Source: Flavobacteriales bacterium (GTDB lineage: Bacteria; Bacteroidota; Bacteroidia; Flavobacteriales_F; PHOS-HE28). Taken from it: a stretch of 64,000 nucleotides of DNA. This document shows, piece by piece, positions 55,553 to 64,000 of this stretch. The position numbers and the translations under genes are program-made. Numbering within the stretch: position 1 is the stretch's first letter; every line of letters begins with the position of its first letter. The DNA is taken from contig JAHCIA010000001.1 in the NCBI GenBank assembly GCA_026129465.1, forward strand, positions 3,672,001-3,736,000, in the 5' to 3' direction. The notes under the pieces are model-generated. The model saw only the letters and a program-made list of their open reading frames with translations. It was not told where the DNA came from and did no database searches.

Positions 55553-58500
55553 ATGAGCGAGAAGATCCTCAAGGCGCTGCTGCAACTCTTCGCCATCATC
55601 GCACGCGGTGATGGCGCGGCGGATGGTGCACGTGCGGTGAACGCCCTCACTCTGGAGCGCTTCCTGCGCCGCCAATTCAGCCCGGAGGAGGCGGCGGCCC
55701 ACATGGCCCGCTTCGCCGAATTCGTGCAGGACTACCATGGCGGTGCCCGCGCCACGCGCAAGCGCACCTCGCTCAACTCGGTGAAGATGCTCGGCATCTG
55801 CACCCAGGTGAACCAGGAGCTCGACCGTCGCCAGAAGTTCGTGGTGCTGCTGCACCTGCTGGAGTTCATCCATGCGCATGATGAACCCAGCGAAGAAGAG
55901 ACCGAGTTCGTGACCACTGTGGCCGAGACCTTCAACATCGGCCAGGAGGATCATATGCGTTGCCGCCGATTCGTGCGCCAGCGGAAGCAGGAGCGCGAGG
56001 ACGCGGAGCATCTGCTTTACATCGACGCGGCCCTGGGCAACACCATGGCGCGCGCGCGCCATCTGCACACCCATGCGTTGCCCGGCGATCTGCGGGTGCT
56101 GCATCTGCCCAGCGTGAACCTGTACGTGATGCGCTACACCGGCGATGACCGGGTGCTGCTCAACGGCCAGCCCATGGATCGCGACAGGCACTATGTGCTG
56201 GGCAACGGCAGCAGTGTGCGCCCGCCCAACGGGGTGCCCATCTACTACAGCGACATCCTGGGCGCCTTCATGGACCCGGCGGGCAGGCCGCGCATCGTGT
56301 TCCAGGCCGACGGCATCGAGTTCGTCTTCCCGAACGGCCGCACCGGCCTGCATGAGCTGCATCTGGCCGAGACCTCCGGGAAGCTCATCGGCATCATGGG
56401 TGGCAGCGGCAGCGGCAAGAGCACCCTGCTCAACGTGCTGAATGGCAACCTGCGCCCCAGTCGCGGGCGCGTCACCATCAACGGCATTGATGTGCACCGT
56501 GAACGCGACCGCATCCGCGGCGTGATCGGCCACGTGAGCCAGGACGACCTGCTGATCGAGGAACTCACCGTGTTCCAGAACCTCTTCTACAACGCCCGGC
56601 TCAGCTTCGGCGACCTGGACAAGGAACAGGTGATCTCACGCGTGCTGCGCATGCTGCAGAGCCTGGGGCTCTATGAGGTGAAGGACCTGAAGGTGGGCAG
56701 CCCGCTGGACAAGACCATCAGCGGCGGCCAGCGCAAACGGCTCAACATCGCGCTGGAACTCATCCGCGAGCCGAGCGTGCTCTTCGTGGACGAGCCCACC
56801 AGCGGCCTAAGCTCGCGCGATTCGGAGAACATCATGGACCTGCTGAAGGAGCTGGCCCTGAAGGGCAGGCTCGTCTTCGTGGTCATCCACCAGCCCTCGT
56901 CGGACATCTTCAAGCTATTCGACCGGTTGCTGCTGCTCGACCAGGAGGGCCACCCGGTCTACCACGGCGACCCCGTGGACGCGGTGGTCTACTTCAAGCG
57001 TGTCACCGGCCAGGTGAACAGCGAGGTGGGCCAGTGCGCCGCCTGCGGCAATGTGAACCCCGAGCAGATCTTCAACATCCTGGAGTCGAAGCTGGTGGAC
57101 GAATACGGCAACGAGACCGACCAGCGCCGCATCAGCCCCGAGGCCTGGAACGAGGTGTTCCGCGCCCAGGCGGTGGGGCGCATGGAGCAGGTGCCACAGG
57201 AACGCAGCGTGCCGCGCAGCACCTTCACCACGCCCTCGCGCCTGCTCCAATGCATCGTCTACCTCAAACGCGACCTGCTGAGCAAGCTCGCCAACCGGCA
57301 GTATGTGCTCATCAACCTGCTGGAAGCCCCCGCGCTCGCCTTTCTGATGGCCTTCTTCCTGAAGTACCACCAAAGCGGCCATGGTGATGCGGCATATGTG
57401 TTCCGGGAGAACGACAACCTGCCGCAATTCCTCTTCATCGCCGTGATCGTGGCGCTGTTCCTGGGCCTCACCGTCAGCGCCGAGGAGATCATCCGCGACC
57501 GGCGCATCCTGCAGCGCGAGAAATTCCTCGACCTGAGCCGGGCCAGTTACCTGGTGAGCAAGGTGACGCTGCTATTCACGATATCGGCCATCCAGACGCT
57601 GCTCTTCATGCTGGTGGCCACGCAGGTGCTGGGCATCCGCGACCTGTTCTGGGCGCACTGGCTGGTGCTCTTCAGCACCTCCTGTTTCGCGAACGTGCTC
57701 GGCCTGAACGTGAGCGCCAGCTTCAACAGCGCCAAGGTGATCTACATCATGATCCCTGTGCTGATCATCCCGCAGCTGCTCTTCAGCGGCATCATCGTGA
57801 AGTTCGACAAGCTGCATCCCTGGTTCGCCTCGGAGCGCAGTGTGCCCTGGATCGGCAACATCATGGCCTCTCGCTGGGCCTACGAAGCGCTCGCCGTGAC
57901 GCAATTCATGGAGAACGCCTACGAGCGTGAATTCTACCGGCACGACCAGCGCATGCGCACGGCCAACTGGAAGAAGGACCTTTGGGCGCGCGAGCTGCTG
58001 AACCGTTCGGCCGATGTGCGCCGCGCGCTGCGCGAGGGCAGGCCGGTGGAGGAGGCTTCCGCGGACCTCGATCTGCTGCGCACCGAACTGGCCCACGAGA
58101 GCGCGTCCCTGGAAGGGTTCAATTTCGACGGGATCGAACGGTTGCGCCCGGGCCGTGTGACGGACGCCGTGCTGGACGACGCCGATGCCGCGCTGAACAC
58201 CCTGATCGCGCACTATCGCCGCACCTTCAAGGAGGCCGAGAAGGAGAAGGAAGGGCGCATCGCGGAGATGACCGGGGACCCCGCCGCACGCACCGCCTAT
58301 TTCCGGCTGTACGACCAGCACCGCAACGAGGGTCTGGCCGAAGTGGTCACCAACAAGAATGATGTGAACGTGATCGTGGAGTACCGCGGGGGGCTGGTGC
58401 GCAAGAGCGACCCCATCTACCTGGAACCCGCGCGCGGCGGATTCTTCGCGGCCCACTTCTACGCTCCGTCCAAATGGCTCATGGGCCGGCGCCTGCCCAC

Positions 58501-58615
58501 GCTCTGGGCCAACGTGGGCATGCTCTGGACCATGTCCCTGCTGTTGGGCCTTGCCTTGTACCTGGAGTGGTTCCCGCGCGCGATGGCCTGGATGCCCGGC
58601 CGCAAGGGGAGTTGA
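55553..58615 (+). CDS. TerB-like domain fused to an ABCG-type ABC transporter
   Basis: The 1020-residue protein begins with a helical domain (about residues 1-150; ALLQLFAIIARGDGAAD, FVVLLHLLEFIHAHDEPSEEE, acidic pairs as in TerB/DjlA-type metal-binding domains). A middle part up to about 270 has a small FHA-like beta region (VLLNGQPMDRDRHYVLGNGS). The ABC ATPase follows: Walker A GGSGSGKST (about 283), signature SGGQRKRLN (about 390), Walker B VLFVDEPTSG (about 409). About six membrane helices lie at 580-780 and one more at the end. This is the half-transporter order of the ABCG/White family. Cargo unknown. The SiaC/SiaB pair lies convergent next to it. Confidence 0.85.
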   Translation: MSEKILKALLQLFAIIARGDGAADGARAVNALTLERFLRRQFSPEEAAAHMARFAEFVQDYHGGARATRKRTSLNSVKMLGICTQVNQELDRRQKFVVLLHLLEFIHAHDEPSEEETEFVTTVAETFNIGQEDHMRCRRFVRQRKQEREDAEHLLYIDAALGNTMARARHLHTHALPGDLRVLHLPSVNLYVMRYTGDDRVLLNGQPMDRDRHYVLGNGSSVRPPNGVPIYYSDILGAFMDPAGRPRIVFQADGIEFVFPNGRTGLHELHLAETSGKLIGIMGGSGSGKSTLLNVLNGNLRPSRGRVTINGIDVHRERDRIRGVIGHVSQDDLLIEELTVFQNLFYNARLSFGDLDKEQVISRVLRMLQSLGLYEVKDLKVGSPLDKTISGGQRKRLNIALELIREPSVLFVDEPTSGLSSRDSENIMDLLKELALKGRLVFVVIHQPSSDIFKLFDRLLLLDQEGHPVYHGDPVDAVVYFKRVTGQVNSEVGQCAACGNVNPEQIFNILESKLVDEYGNETDQRRISPEAWNEVFRAQAVGRMEQVPQERSVPRSTFTTPSRLLQCIVYLKRDLLSKLANRQYVLINLLEAPALAFLMAFFLKYHQSGHGDAAYVFRENDNLPQFLFIAVIVALFLGLTVSAEEIIRDRRILQREKFLDLSRASYLVSKVTLLFTISAIQTLLFMLVATQVLGIRDLFWAHWLVLFSTSCFANVLGLNVSASFNSAKVIYIMIPVLIIPQLLFSGIIVKFDKLHPWFASERSVPWIGNIMASRWAYEALAVTQFMENAYEREFYRHDQRMRTANWKKDLWARELLNRSADVRRALREGRPVEEASADLDLLRTELAHESASLEGFNFDGIERLRPGRVTDAVLDDADAALNTLIAHYRRTFKEAEKEKEGRIAEMTGDPAARTAYFRLYDQHRNEGLAEVVTNKNDVNVIVEYRGGLVRKSDPIYLEPARGGFFAAHFYAPSKWLMGRRLPTLWANVGMLWTMSLLLGLALYLEWFPRAMAWMPGRKGS

Positions 58616-58624
58616 CCGGCGTGC

Positions 58625-59029
58625 CTAAGCGCCGCCGTCCACCTCGGCGATCTCGATCATGCGGAAGGGCACATTGATGATGCCCGCGTAGTCCTCGCCC
58701 GCCTCCAGCATGTCCTCGTCGTCGCGCTCGTAGTGCCATAGCACGGCCGTTTCGTTCCCGGCCATGCGGATCGCCTCCAGCTTCTTGAAGACGTCCAGGA
58801 TGCACTTCGATGAGCTGGTGTTGAAGTATTCGAGCTGCACATGCAGGGCGGTCTTGCTCTTCACCCCGCGTGAGTAGCGGTCCAGCCAATCGATCAATGG
58901 CTTGTAGAAGTCGATGGAGTTCTCCGGAATGGAGCGGCCCTTGATCTCGAGCAGGCCGGTCTCGGCGTCGAAGCGGATCGAGGGGGTCTTGGCGGTCCCT
59001 TCGATCACAAGAGGTCCCATGGTGGCCAT
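58625..59029 (-). CDS. siaC: SiaC-family regulatory phosphoprotein (DUF1987)
   Basis: The 134-residue protein matches DUF1987/SiaC: TAKTPSIRFDAETGLLEIKG, the segment EYFNTSSSKCILDVFKKLEA and LWHYERDDEDMLEAGEDYA. In Pseudomonas SiaC, the threonine in the corresponding NTSS stretch (here about Thr71) is phosphorylated by SiaB and controls its binding to a diguanylate cyclase. It lies directly after the SiaB-like kinase gene on the same strand. No diguanylate cyclase is seen in the window, so the output partner is open. A start four codons later (M4) is possible. Confidence 0.82.
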   Translation of the reverse strand: MATMGPLVIEGTAKTPSIRFDAETGLLEIKGRSIPENSIDFYKPLIDWLDRYSRGVKSKTALHVQLEYFNTSSSKCILDVFKKLEAIRMAGNETAVLWHYERDDEDMLEAGEDYAGIINVPFRMIEIAEVDGGA

Positions 59030-59035
59030 GTGGTG

Positions 59036-59593
59036 CTAGGTGGTGACGTTGACGTTGAGGCTGAAGAAGGCGTTGTCGGTATCGAAGGGCACGAAGCCGT
59101 ATTCCAGCTTGCCACCGCTCTTGCGCGCGATGTCGATCATGCCCAGGCCACCGCCGCCATGCAGGCTGAACTGGCCATTGCTGAGACGTTCCCGGTAGAG
59201 GTCGCGAAGCTGGTCGGCGGCCAGGTTGTTGATCCGGTCCAGATGGGATCGGAGCTGGTCCACATCCGCGCCGGCCATGAAATTCCCGGTGAGCACCGAG
59301 TAGCCGTTCTCGGACTGGACGATCATCACCACGCCATGGGGTTCATCGGTGGGGCTGGCCTGGCCATCGCTCACCTTGAGGCGCGCGTTGTGGTGGAAGA
59401 GGTTCTGCAGGCACTCCATCACCACGTTGAAAACGCGCTTGCGCGCGCGCGGGTCGGGCTCGATGATCTCCATCTTCCGCTCCACCAGCCCCAGCAGCGC
59501 GGTGACCAGATCGCCGGTCAGATCGCCTTTGAAGGAGAGCATCACGCGCTGACGCTCCATTTCGTCGTAGAGGTCGTAGATCCTGTCGAGCAT
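59036..59593 (-). CDS. siaB: SiaB-family protein kinase (DUF6272)
   Basis: The 185-residue product from ATG 59593 has a GHKL-like fold: an N-box-like VVMECLQNLFHHNAR (Glu60, Asn64) and a glycine-rich lid SLHGGGGLGMIDIARKSGG near residue 155. SiaB-type proteins phosphorylate SiaC on a threonine or serine. The gene stops 6 bases before the SiaC start, so the two are one transcript. The open frame to 59740 adds no plausible domain. The counteracting SiaA phosphatase is not present here. Confidence 0.8.
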   Translation of the reverse strand: MLDRIYDLYDEMERQRVMLSFKGDLTGDLVTALLGLVERKMEIIEPDPRARKRVFNVVMECLQNLFHHNARLKVSDGQASPTDEPHGVVMIVQSENGYSVLTGNFMAGADVDQLRSHLDRINNLAADQLRDLYRERLSNGQFSLHGGGGLGMIDIARKSGGKLEYGFVPFDTDNAFFSLNVNVTT

Positions 59594-59745
59594 GCGGAAC
59601 GATCGAGGGGCGTTGAGGGGACCGTCAGGCAAAACAAGCCGCGACCGGCCGCGAGCAAGGCCCGTGGATGGTGGAGTTATCCACGTACTTGTCAACCCGC
59701 CTTCGGATGATGCCCTACATTGGCGGCCCTTTCCAAGCACCTGCG

Positions 59746-60474
59746 ATGAGCTGGTCCACGCCCTGGTTCGATTCGCGCTACTACGAATTGCTGTATGGCC
59801 ACCGCGATGAGCGCGATGCGGCCCTATGGGTGGAGGCCATCCTGGCCCGTTGGCGGCTGCCGGCCGGCAGCCGGGTGCTGGACATGGCCTGCGGCAGGGG
59901 GCGGCACGCCCGGTGCCTGGTAATGGCCGGCATGCGGGTCACGGGCATCGATCTGTCACCTGCCAGCATCATCGCTGCCCGCGAGCGCGTCCCTGAGGCC
60001 GAGTTCCATGTGCACGACATGCGGGAGCCGATCCCAGGTGCCGAGTTCGATGCGGCGATCTGCCTGTTCACGAGCATCGGCTACACCGCGGCACCAGAGG
60101 ATGATCTGCGTGTGCTTCGATCCGCGCACACCATGCTGGCCAGGGGTGGCCATTTCGTGCTGGATTTCATGAACACCCCCAGGGTGCTTGGGAACGTGAT
60201 GCCCGATGAGGACCGGCTGATCGCGGGTGTGCGCTTCCATACCGAACGGCGGCAGGAGAATGGCACGCTGGTGAAAAGCATCACCGTGGATGACGATGGC
60301 CGTATGCATCGCTTCGAGGAGCGGGTTCGCCTGCTGCGGCCCTCCCAATTGGAGTGCTTGGCCGAGGAAGCCGGGCTTGTGGTGGTGGACCGCACCGATG
60401 GCCCCCGCCTGGACCCCTTCGATCCGCTTCGTTCCGATCGCTTTGTGCTCTGGACCACCAAGGAAACCGCATGA
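59746..60474 (+). CDS. SAM-dependent methyltransferase
   Basis: The 242-residue product from ATG 59746 starts MSWSTPWFDSRYYELLYGHRDE, a common start of class I methyltransferases in this phylum. Motif I is VLDMACGRGRHA (about residues 45-56), then GMRVTGIDLSPASI and the post-motif FDAAICLFTSIGYTAAPEDD. The substrate is unknown. TACATTGG at 59716-59723 may be a -7 box. Its stop overlaps the start of the ZIP transporter (ATGA). Confidence 0.88.
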   Translation: MSWSTPWFDSRYYELLYGHRDERDAALWVEAILARWRLPAGSRVLDMACGRGRHARCLVMAGMRVTGIDLSPASIIAARERVPEAEFHVHDMREPIPGAEFDAAICLFTSIGYTAAPEDDLRVLRSAHTMLARGGHFVLDFMNTPRVLGNVMPDEDRLIAGVRFHTERRQENGTLVKSITVDDDGRMHRFEERVRLLRPSQLECLAEEAGLVVVDRTDGPRLDPFDPLRSDRFVLWTTKETA

Positions 60475-61169
60475 TCGAGGTCATCGCCATACTCTTCTTC
60501 GTGCTGCCCCTGTTGGCCGGTGGCCTCGTCCGCATTTTCCGGCCGCAGGCGGACCACCTGCGTCTGCTGCTGGCTTTCAGTGGCGCCTTTCTGCTGGCCG
60601 TGGTGTTCCTGCACATGCTGCCCGACCTCTATGGCGAAGGACATGGGGGGGTGGGGTCCTGGGTATTGGCCGGGTTCCTGCTCCAGGTGGCGCTGGAGTA
60701 TTACAGCCGGGGCATCGAGCATGGGCACCTGCACGCCACCACGGGCCAGGCCCTGCCGCTGCTCACCCTGTTGAGCCTTTGCATCCATTCCTTCGTGGAG
60801 GGCATGCCTTTCGCCGATGCTGGCGTGGCCGCGAACAGGCCTTTCGTGGCCGGGGTGCTCCTGCACAAGATGCCCATGGCCATCGCCCTGGCCACGGTGC
60901 TGCTGCGCTCGGGAAGTGGACGTTCCTACAGTTGGATCGTACTCCTCGTTTTCGCCGCCGCCGCTCCAGCGGGCATCCTGGTGGGCTGGCTGGCCGCCGA
61001 CAGCATGGGCGGGGACATCCTCCACCGCTTGCTGGGGCTGGCGATCGGCATGCTGCTGCACATCGGCGCCACCATCATCTTCGAAAGCGCGCCCGAGCAT
61101 CGCATGCGTCGCGATAGGGCCCTGGCCGTGTTGCTGGGTGTGCTGCTCGCCGCCTTGTCCAGCCATTGA
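60471..61169 (+). CDS. ZIP family metal transporter
   Basis: The 232-residue membrane protein begins MIEVIAILFFVLPLLAGGLV and has about seven to eight helices. ZIP hallmarks are LLSLCIHSFVEGMPFADAG (helix IV with the HS..EG metal site) and VAGVLLHKMPMAIALATVLL (helix V with HKMP), and a histidine stretch IEHGHLHA in the preceding loop. Members move zinc or iron into the cytoplasm. It overlaps the methyltransferase stop by 4 bases. Confidence 0.88.
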   Translation: MIEVIAILFFVLPLLAGGLVRIFRPQADHLRLLLAFSGAFLLAVVFLHMLPDLYGEGHGGVGSWVLAGFLLQVALEYYSRGIEHGHLHATTGQALPLLTLLSLCIHSFVEGMPFADAGVAANRPFVAGVLLHKMPMAIALATVLLRSGSGRSYSWIVLLVFAAAAPAGILVGWLAADSMGGDILHRLLGLAIGMLLHIGATIIFESAPEHRMRRDRALAVLLGVLLAALSSH

Positions 61170-61325
61170 TCCTCGCGCCGCGTTGGATACCAAGAATATG
61201 GAGCTGCGCGCCTGACCGCACCCATTGACTCAGGCCCCCCCGATCGCGGTACTTTGCACTACGGCGCGGAACCTGCGGCAACGAGAGGCAGCGGAGGTGC
61301 GTCACCAAAGCGGCAACACCAGGCC

Positions 61326-61631
61326 ATGATCGCCGAAACACGCCTATTTCTTCGTTTGGGGATCCTATCCTTCGCCGGACTATTGTTCTACTACATGCAC
61401 CTGTTCTTCGGGGTGATGGAGAACGTGCTCCTTTTCAAGGTCCTGGCGGTGACCTTCCTGCTGGCCACCGTTCCCCTGCCCATCATCGCCATCAACAACA
61501 AGAAACTCTTCCCGGAACTCACCCCCAATGGCCGCATGGTGCTGAAGCTGGCCACCACCTTGTTGCTCTTCCACCATTTTCTCATGACGTTCATCTTCGT
61601 CATGTTCCTCAAGGGCGAAGTGGTGTTGTAG
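61326..61631 (+). CDS. Small membrane protein
   Basis: The 101-residue protein from ATG 61326 has three predicted membrane helices: LGILSFAGLLFYYMHLFFGVM, VLAVTFLLATVPLPIIAI and LATTLLLFHHFLMTFIFVMF. I do not recognise the family. Upstream, TACTTTGC (61250-61257) with ATTG (61224-61227) could be a promoter. A short GC hairpin (gcgggc/gcccgc) follows the stop. Confidence 0.72.
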   Translation: MIAETRLFLRLGILSFAGLLFYYMHLFFGVMENVLLFKVLAVTFLLATVPLPIIAINNKKLFPELTPNGRMVLKLATTLLLFHHFLMTFIFVMFLKGEVVL

Positions 61632-61676
61632 TTCCTGCGGGCCATTCGCGCCCGCCTTTCGGTGTTATTTCGTGGC

Positions 61677-62429
61677 ATGTGTCTGCTGGTGCTGGCCCAT
61701 CGGGTGCACACCCGTTACCCCTTGGTGGTGGCGGCCAACCGGGATGAGTTCCTGGAGCGGCCCTCGGCCGGCGCGCACTTCTGGGCCGATCATCCGGGGA
61801 TCCTGGCGGGCCGCGATCTGCGGGCGGGTGGTACCTGGATGGGGCTGAGCCGGCAAGGCCGGTTCGCGGCGTTGACCAACCACCGGGACATGCGTCGTGC
61901 CTGGCCCCAAGGTCCATCGCGCGGCGCTGTGGTGGTGGAAGCCCTGCTCAGTGACGCGCACAAGCTGCCCCCGACCGCCACTGCCGGGTACAATCTCATC
62001 TATGGACCCATCGGCCGGTTGCGCTACCACAACAATGTGGATGGCACGGACATGGCCCTGCCCACAGGAATCCTGGGATTGAGCAACCATCTGTTGGACA
62101 CACCGTGGCCCAAAGTGCAAAGGGCCAAGGGGCACTTGGAAGAAGTGCTCGCGGGCCATGGGGCCGATCCCACGGAAGACCTCTTCGACATGCTTGCGGA
62201 CGAATGCCCGGCACCCGTGGAGGCGCTGCCCGATACGGGTGTGGGCGAGGCATGGGAGCGCGCCCTGGGCAGCATTTTCATCCGCACTCCCAGCTACGGC
62301 ACCCGGGCGAGTACGGTGCTGCTGGTGGATGCCGGGGGGGTGGCCACCTTCATCGAGCGGTCGCACGATGGCGGGGGTGAAAGCCGGCATACCCTGGATC
62401 TCGGTGCGGCCTGGGCTGACCGTGGGTGA
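61677..62429 (+). CDS. NRDE (TANGO2-type) family protein
   Basis: The 250-residue product from ATG 61677 begins MCLLVLAHRVHTRYPLVVAA then NRDEFLERPSA, which gives the family its name. Loss of the first Met leaves an N-terminal Cys, as in N-terminal-nucleophile-like hydrolases. Other blocks are GILAGRDLRAGGTWMGLSRQ, FAALTNHRD, GILGLSNHLLDTPWPKV and SYGTRASTVLLVD. The eukaryotic member TANGO2 has been linked to heme or acyl-CoA handling, but bacterial function is unclear. An earlier ATG at 61662 would hide the Cys. Confidence 0.87.
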   Translation: MCLLVLAHRVHTRYPLVVAANRDEFLERPSAGAHFWADHPGILAGRDLRAGGTWMGLSRQGRFAALTNHRDMRRAWPQGPSRGAVVVEALLSDAHKLPPTATAGYNLIYGPIGRLRYHNNVDGTDMALPTGILGLSNHLLDTPWPKVQRAKGHLEEVLAGHGADPTEDLFDMLADECPAPVEALPDTGVGEAWERALGSIFIRTPSYGTRASTVLLVDAGGVATFIERSHDGGGESRHTLDLGAAWADRG

Positions 62430-62472
62430 ACCACTTGCCTGCAGATGGTGTTCCATCAGGGAACCCCGCCCC

Positions 62473-62649
62473 ATGTTCGGACTCTTCAAGAAGAAAGACC
62501 CGCGCGCCGCCCTGGAGCGGCGCTACCGCCAATTGTTGGAGGAAGCGCATCGCCTGGGCCATGTGGACCGCAAGGCGAGCGATCTGAAGCGTGCGGAGGC
62601 GGAGGAGGTGCTGGCGGAGATCGAGCGATCCGGTCAGGCGCGGAAGTGA
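62473..62649 (+). CDS. Lacal_2735 family small protein (DUF6435)
   Basis: The 58-residue protein MFGLFKKKDPRAALERRYRQ followed by LLEEAHRLGHVDRKASDLKR and AEAEEVLAEIERSG is a short, charged, helical protein typical of flavobacteria, known as the Lacal_2735 family. It has no known function. It lies 43 bases after the NRDE gene and probably shares its transcript. Confidence 0.8.
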   Translation: MFGLFKKKDPRAALERRYRQLLEEAHRLGHVDRKASDLKRAEAEEVLAEIERSGQARK

Positions 62650-62783
62650 TCCCCATCCGGTGGTGATCGGTGCTGAAGGGTGCCGTCCCACCGACGGATA
62701 AGCACGCACACCATTGGATCGATCGTGCTGGCAACAGGGCCAGGGAGCGGGCTACCCTTGCCCGTTGCCAACAACCACCCGCC

Positions 62784-64000
62784 ATGCCGGAACCATCCCG
62801 TCCACTACGTGCCGGTCTTCGCGGGGTCATGCTCGCATCGTGCATGGTGCCGGGTGTCATGGTCTCCGGCCAGGACATCGGGGCGATAGACCTGAAGAAG
62901 CCGGTCACCATCAGCGGCAACCTGAACTTTTCGCTCGAGACCTACAGTGTGGATGGCATCACGGCACGGCGCCAGCCCTTTACCTGGATGCTCAGCGGCG
63001 CCCCCACGGTAACCGTGTTGGGCGTGGCCATGCCTTTCCAACTGCTGTTGGGCAATTTCGAGAACCGCTTCTACCAGCCCTTCAACCAGTATGGTGTAAG
63101 CCCGCGCTACAAGTGGCTCACGCTGCATGCGGGCTACCGGAACGTGAACTTCTCGCAGTACACGTTGGCCGGATATCGCATGCTGGGAGGCGGTTTGGAG
63201 ATCAATACGGCCTACAAGCCTGATGGGCCGCGCTCGGGCTTGCGCATGGGCTTCATGTACGGACGGCTGAACCGCAGCACGGCGCTGGATTCCGCCCAGT
63301 TCGCCAATCCGCTGGCCTTCCGTCCGATGCCCAGCTACCGGCGCATGGCCTATGCGGCCAAATTGGGCATGGGCCACCACGAGGGTTTCGTGGACCTGAC
63401 CTACCTGCATGGCTGGGATGTGGAGAATTCATTGACCTCGCTGCAGCGCGACAGTGTGCCACCGCAACGCAACACCGCCGTGGGCATAGCCTGGCGCAAG
63501 GACCTCTATCGGAAAGACAAGCGACGCCTGTTCTGGAAGGCGGACCTGGGAGCCAGTGCCTACACGCTGGACGATCGCCAACCGGCGAGGGCCACCGATG
63601 GCGAAGTGGGGCTTGTGCAGGAAGTGCTGGGCGGCTGGCTCGGGGCGAAGATCTCCACCCAGTTCCTCAGTGCCGGCGAGACCAGCCTGAACTACCAGGC
63701 ACCCAAGGGCGGGCTTGCCCTGCTGTACAAGCGGGTGGACCCCGAGTACCGCAGCATGGGCGCCTATTTCTTCCAGAACGATATCGAGCAGTTCACCGTG
63801 GCGCCCAATCTGCGTTTGGACAGTGGCCGGGTGAGCCTCAACGGCAGCTTCGGCCTTCAGCGCGACAACCTCAGCGGCCAGCGGCTGGTGACCAGCGAGC
63901 GGCTCATCGGCAATGTGGGCATGAACTGGAACCCCACGCAGCGCTTCGGCCTCAATGCCAGCTGGAGCAATTTCGGGGTGACACAGAACCCCACGCGCGT
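62784..64000 (+). CDS. Outer-membrane beta-barrel protein (3' end outside the window)
   Basis: From ATG 62784 the frame is open to the window end, 405 codons without a stop. It begins MPEPSRPLRAGLRGVMLASC and reaches VMVSGQDIGAID, a signal peptide region. The rest is alternating aromatic/glycine strands (KWLTLHAGYRNVNFSQYTLA; SGLRMGFMYGRLNR; EGFVDLTYLHGWDVEN; MGAYFFQNDIEQFTVAP; LIGNVGMNWNPTQRFGLNAS), as in large Bacteroidota outer-membrane barrels. The sequence TISGNLNFSLETYSVDGITARR with a Plug-less N-terminus suggests it is not TonB-dependent. Function unknown. Confidence 0.75.
   Translation, partial: MPEPSRPLRAGLRGVMLASCMVPGVMVSGQDIGAIDLKKPVTISGNLNFSLETYSVDGITARRQPFTWMLSGAPTVTVLGVAMPFQLLLGNFENRFYQPFNQYGVSPRYKWLTLHAGYRNVNFSQYTLAGYRMLGGGLEINTAYKPDGPRSGLRMGFMYGRLNRSTALDSAQFANPLAFRPMPSYRRMAYAAKLGMGHHEGFVDLTYLHGWDVENSLTSLQRDSVPPQRNTAVGIAWRKDLYRKDKRRLFWKADLGASAYTLDDRQPARATDGEVGLVQEVLGGWLGAKISTQFLSAGETSLNYQAPKGGLALLYKRVDPEYRSMGAYFFQNDIEQFTVAPNLRLDSGRVSLNGSFGLQRDNLSGQRLVTSERLIGNVGMNWNPTQRFGLNASWSNFGVTQNPTR

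Overview
The window is one contig from a high-GC member of the Bacteroidota, most likely a Flavobacteriales-like lineage. The evidence is four or five secreted proteins ending in type IX secretion (T9SS) sorting domains, many small lipoproteins with a clear lipobox, a Lacal_2735-type small protein, a SiaB/SiaC-type pair, and promoter -7 boxes of the Bacteroidota form TAnnTTTG. Coding density is high and third codon positions are strongly GC-rich. As a result long antisense open frames are common and nearly all of them are artefacts.

Layout. 1-12.4 kb is the classic transcription/translation block: tuf (5' cut by the window edge), tRNA-Trp, secE, nusG, rplK, rplA, rplJ, rplL, rpoB, rpoC and a DUF3467 gene, closed by a strong terminator. 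12.5-18.6 kb is a minus-strand run: LolC/E-type permease, cystathionine beta-synthase, BtuF-like metal-receptor protein, and a patatin phospholipase fused to an outer-membrane barrel. Divergent from it is a NamZ-type (DUF1343) exo-muramidase lipoprotein.

19.8-42.6 kb is the accessory part. Three large T9SS cargo proteins (20.4-23.3, 27.4-32.5 and 35.5-38.9 kb, all minus strand) share an unrecognised module of about 360 residues just before the sorting domain, near-identical terminators, and a CCAAAACC leader motif just upstream of the start codon. The first carries six tandem somatomedin-B-like cysteine domains. Between the first two lie an arylsulfotransferase-like T9SS protein and three related small lipoproteins. 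Between the last two lie a sulfotransferase-like gene and a phosphodiesterase-TPR protein that overlap tail to tail. 39.2-42.6 kb is a rearranged patch: a broken AAA ATPase, the tail of a lost T9SS gene, a 133-bp copy of the 5' end of nhaC, a YoeB-type toxin-antitoxin pair, the intact nhaC, and two related palindromic elements that bracket it.

42.6-64 kb is mostly ordinary chromosome: a MORN/YwqK protein, dnaK, a surface lipoprotein, panB, an RluA-family pseudouridine synthase, a secreted alpha/beta hydrolase, priA, a 54-residue small protein, a FucP-like sugar transporter, two small exported proteins, a TerB-fused ABCG-like transporter next to a SiaC/SiaB-type switch, a methyltransferase, a ZIP metal transporter, an NRDE/TANGO2 protein, and an outer-membrane barrel that runs off the end. 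Best candidates for undescribed biology are the T9SS/lipoprotein region at 20-39 kb and the disrupted nhaC locus.
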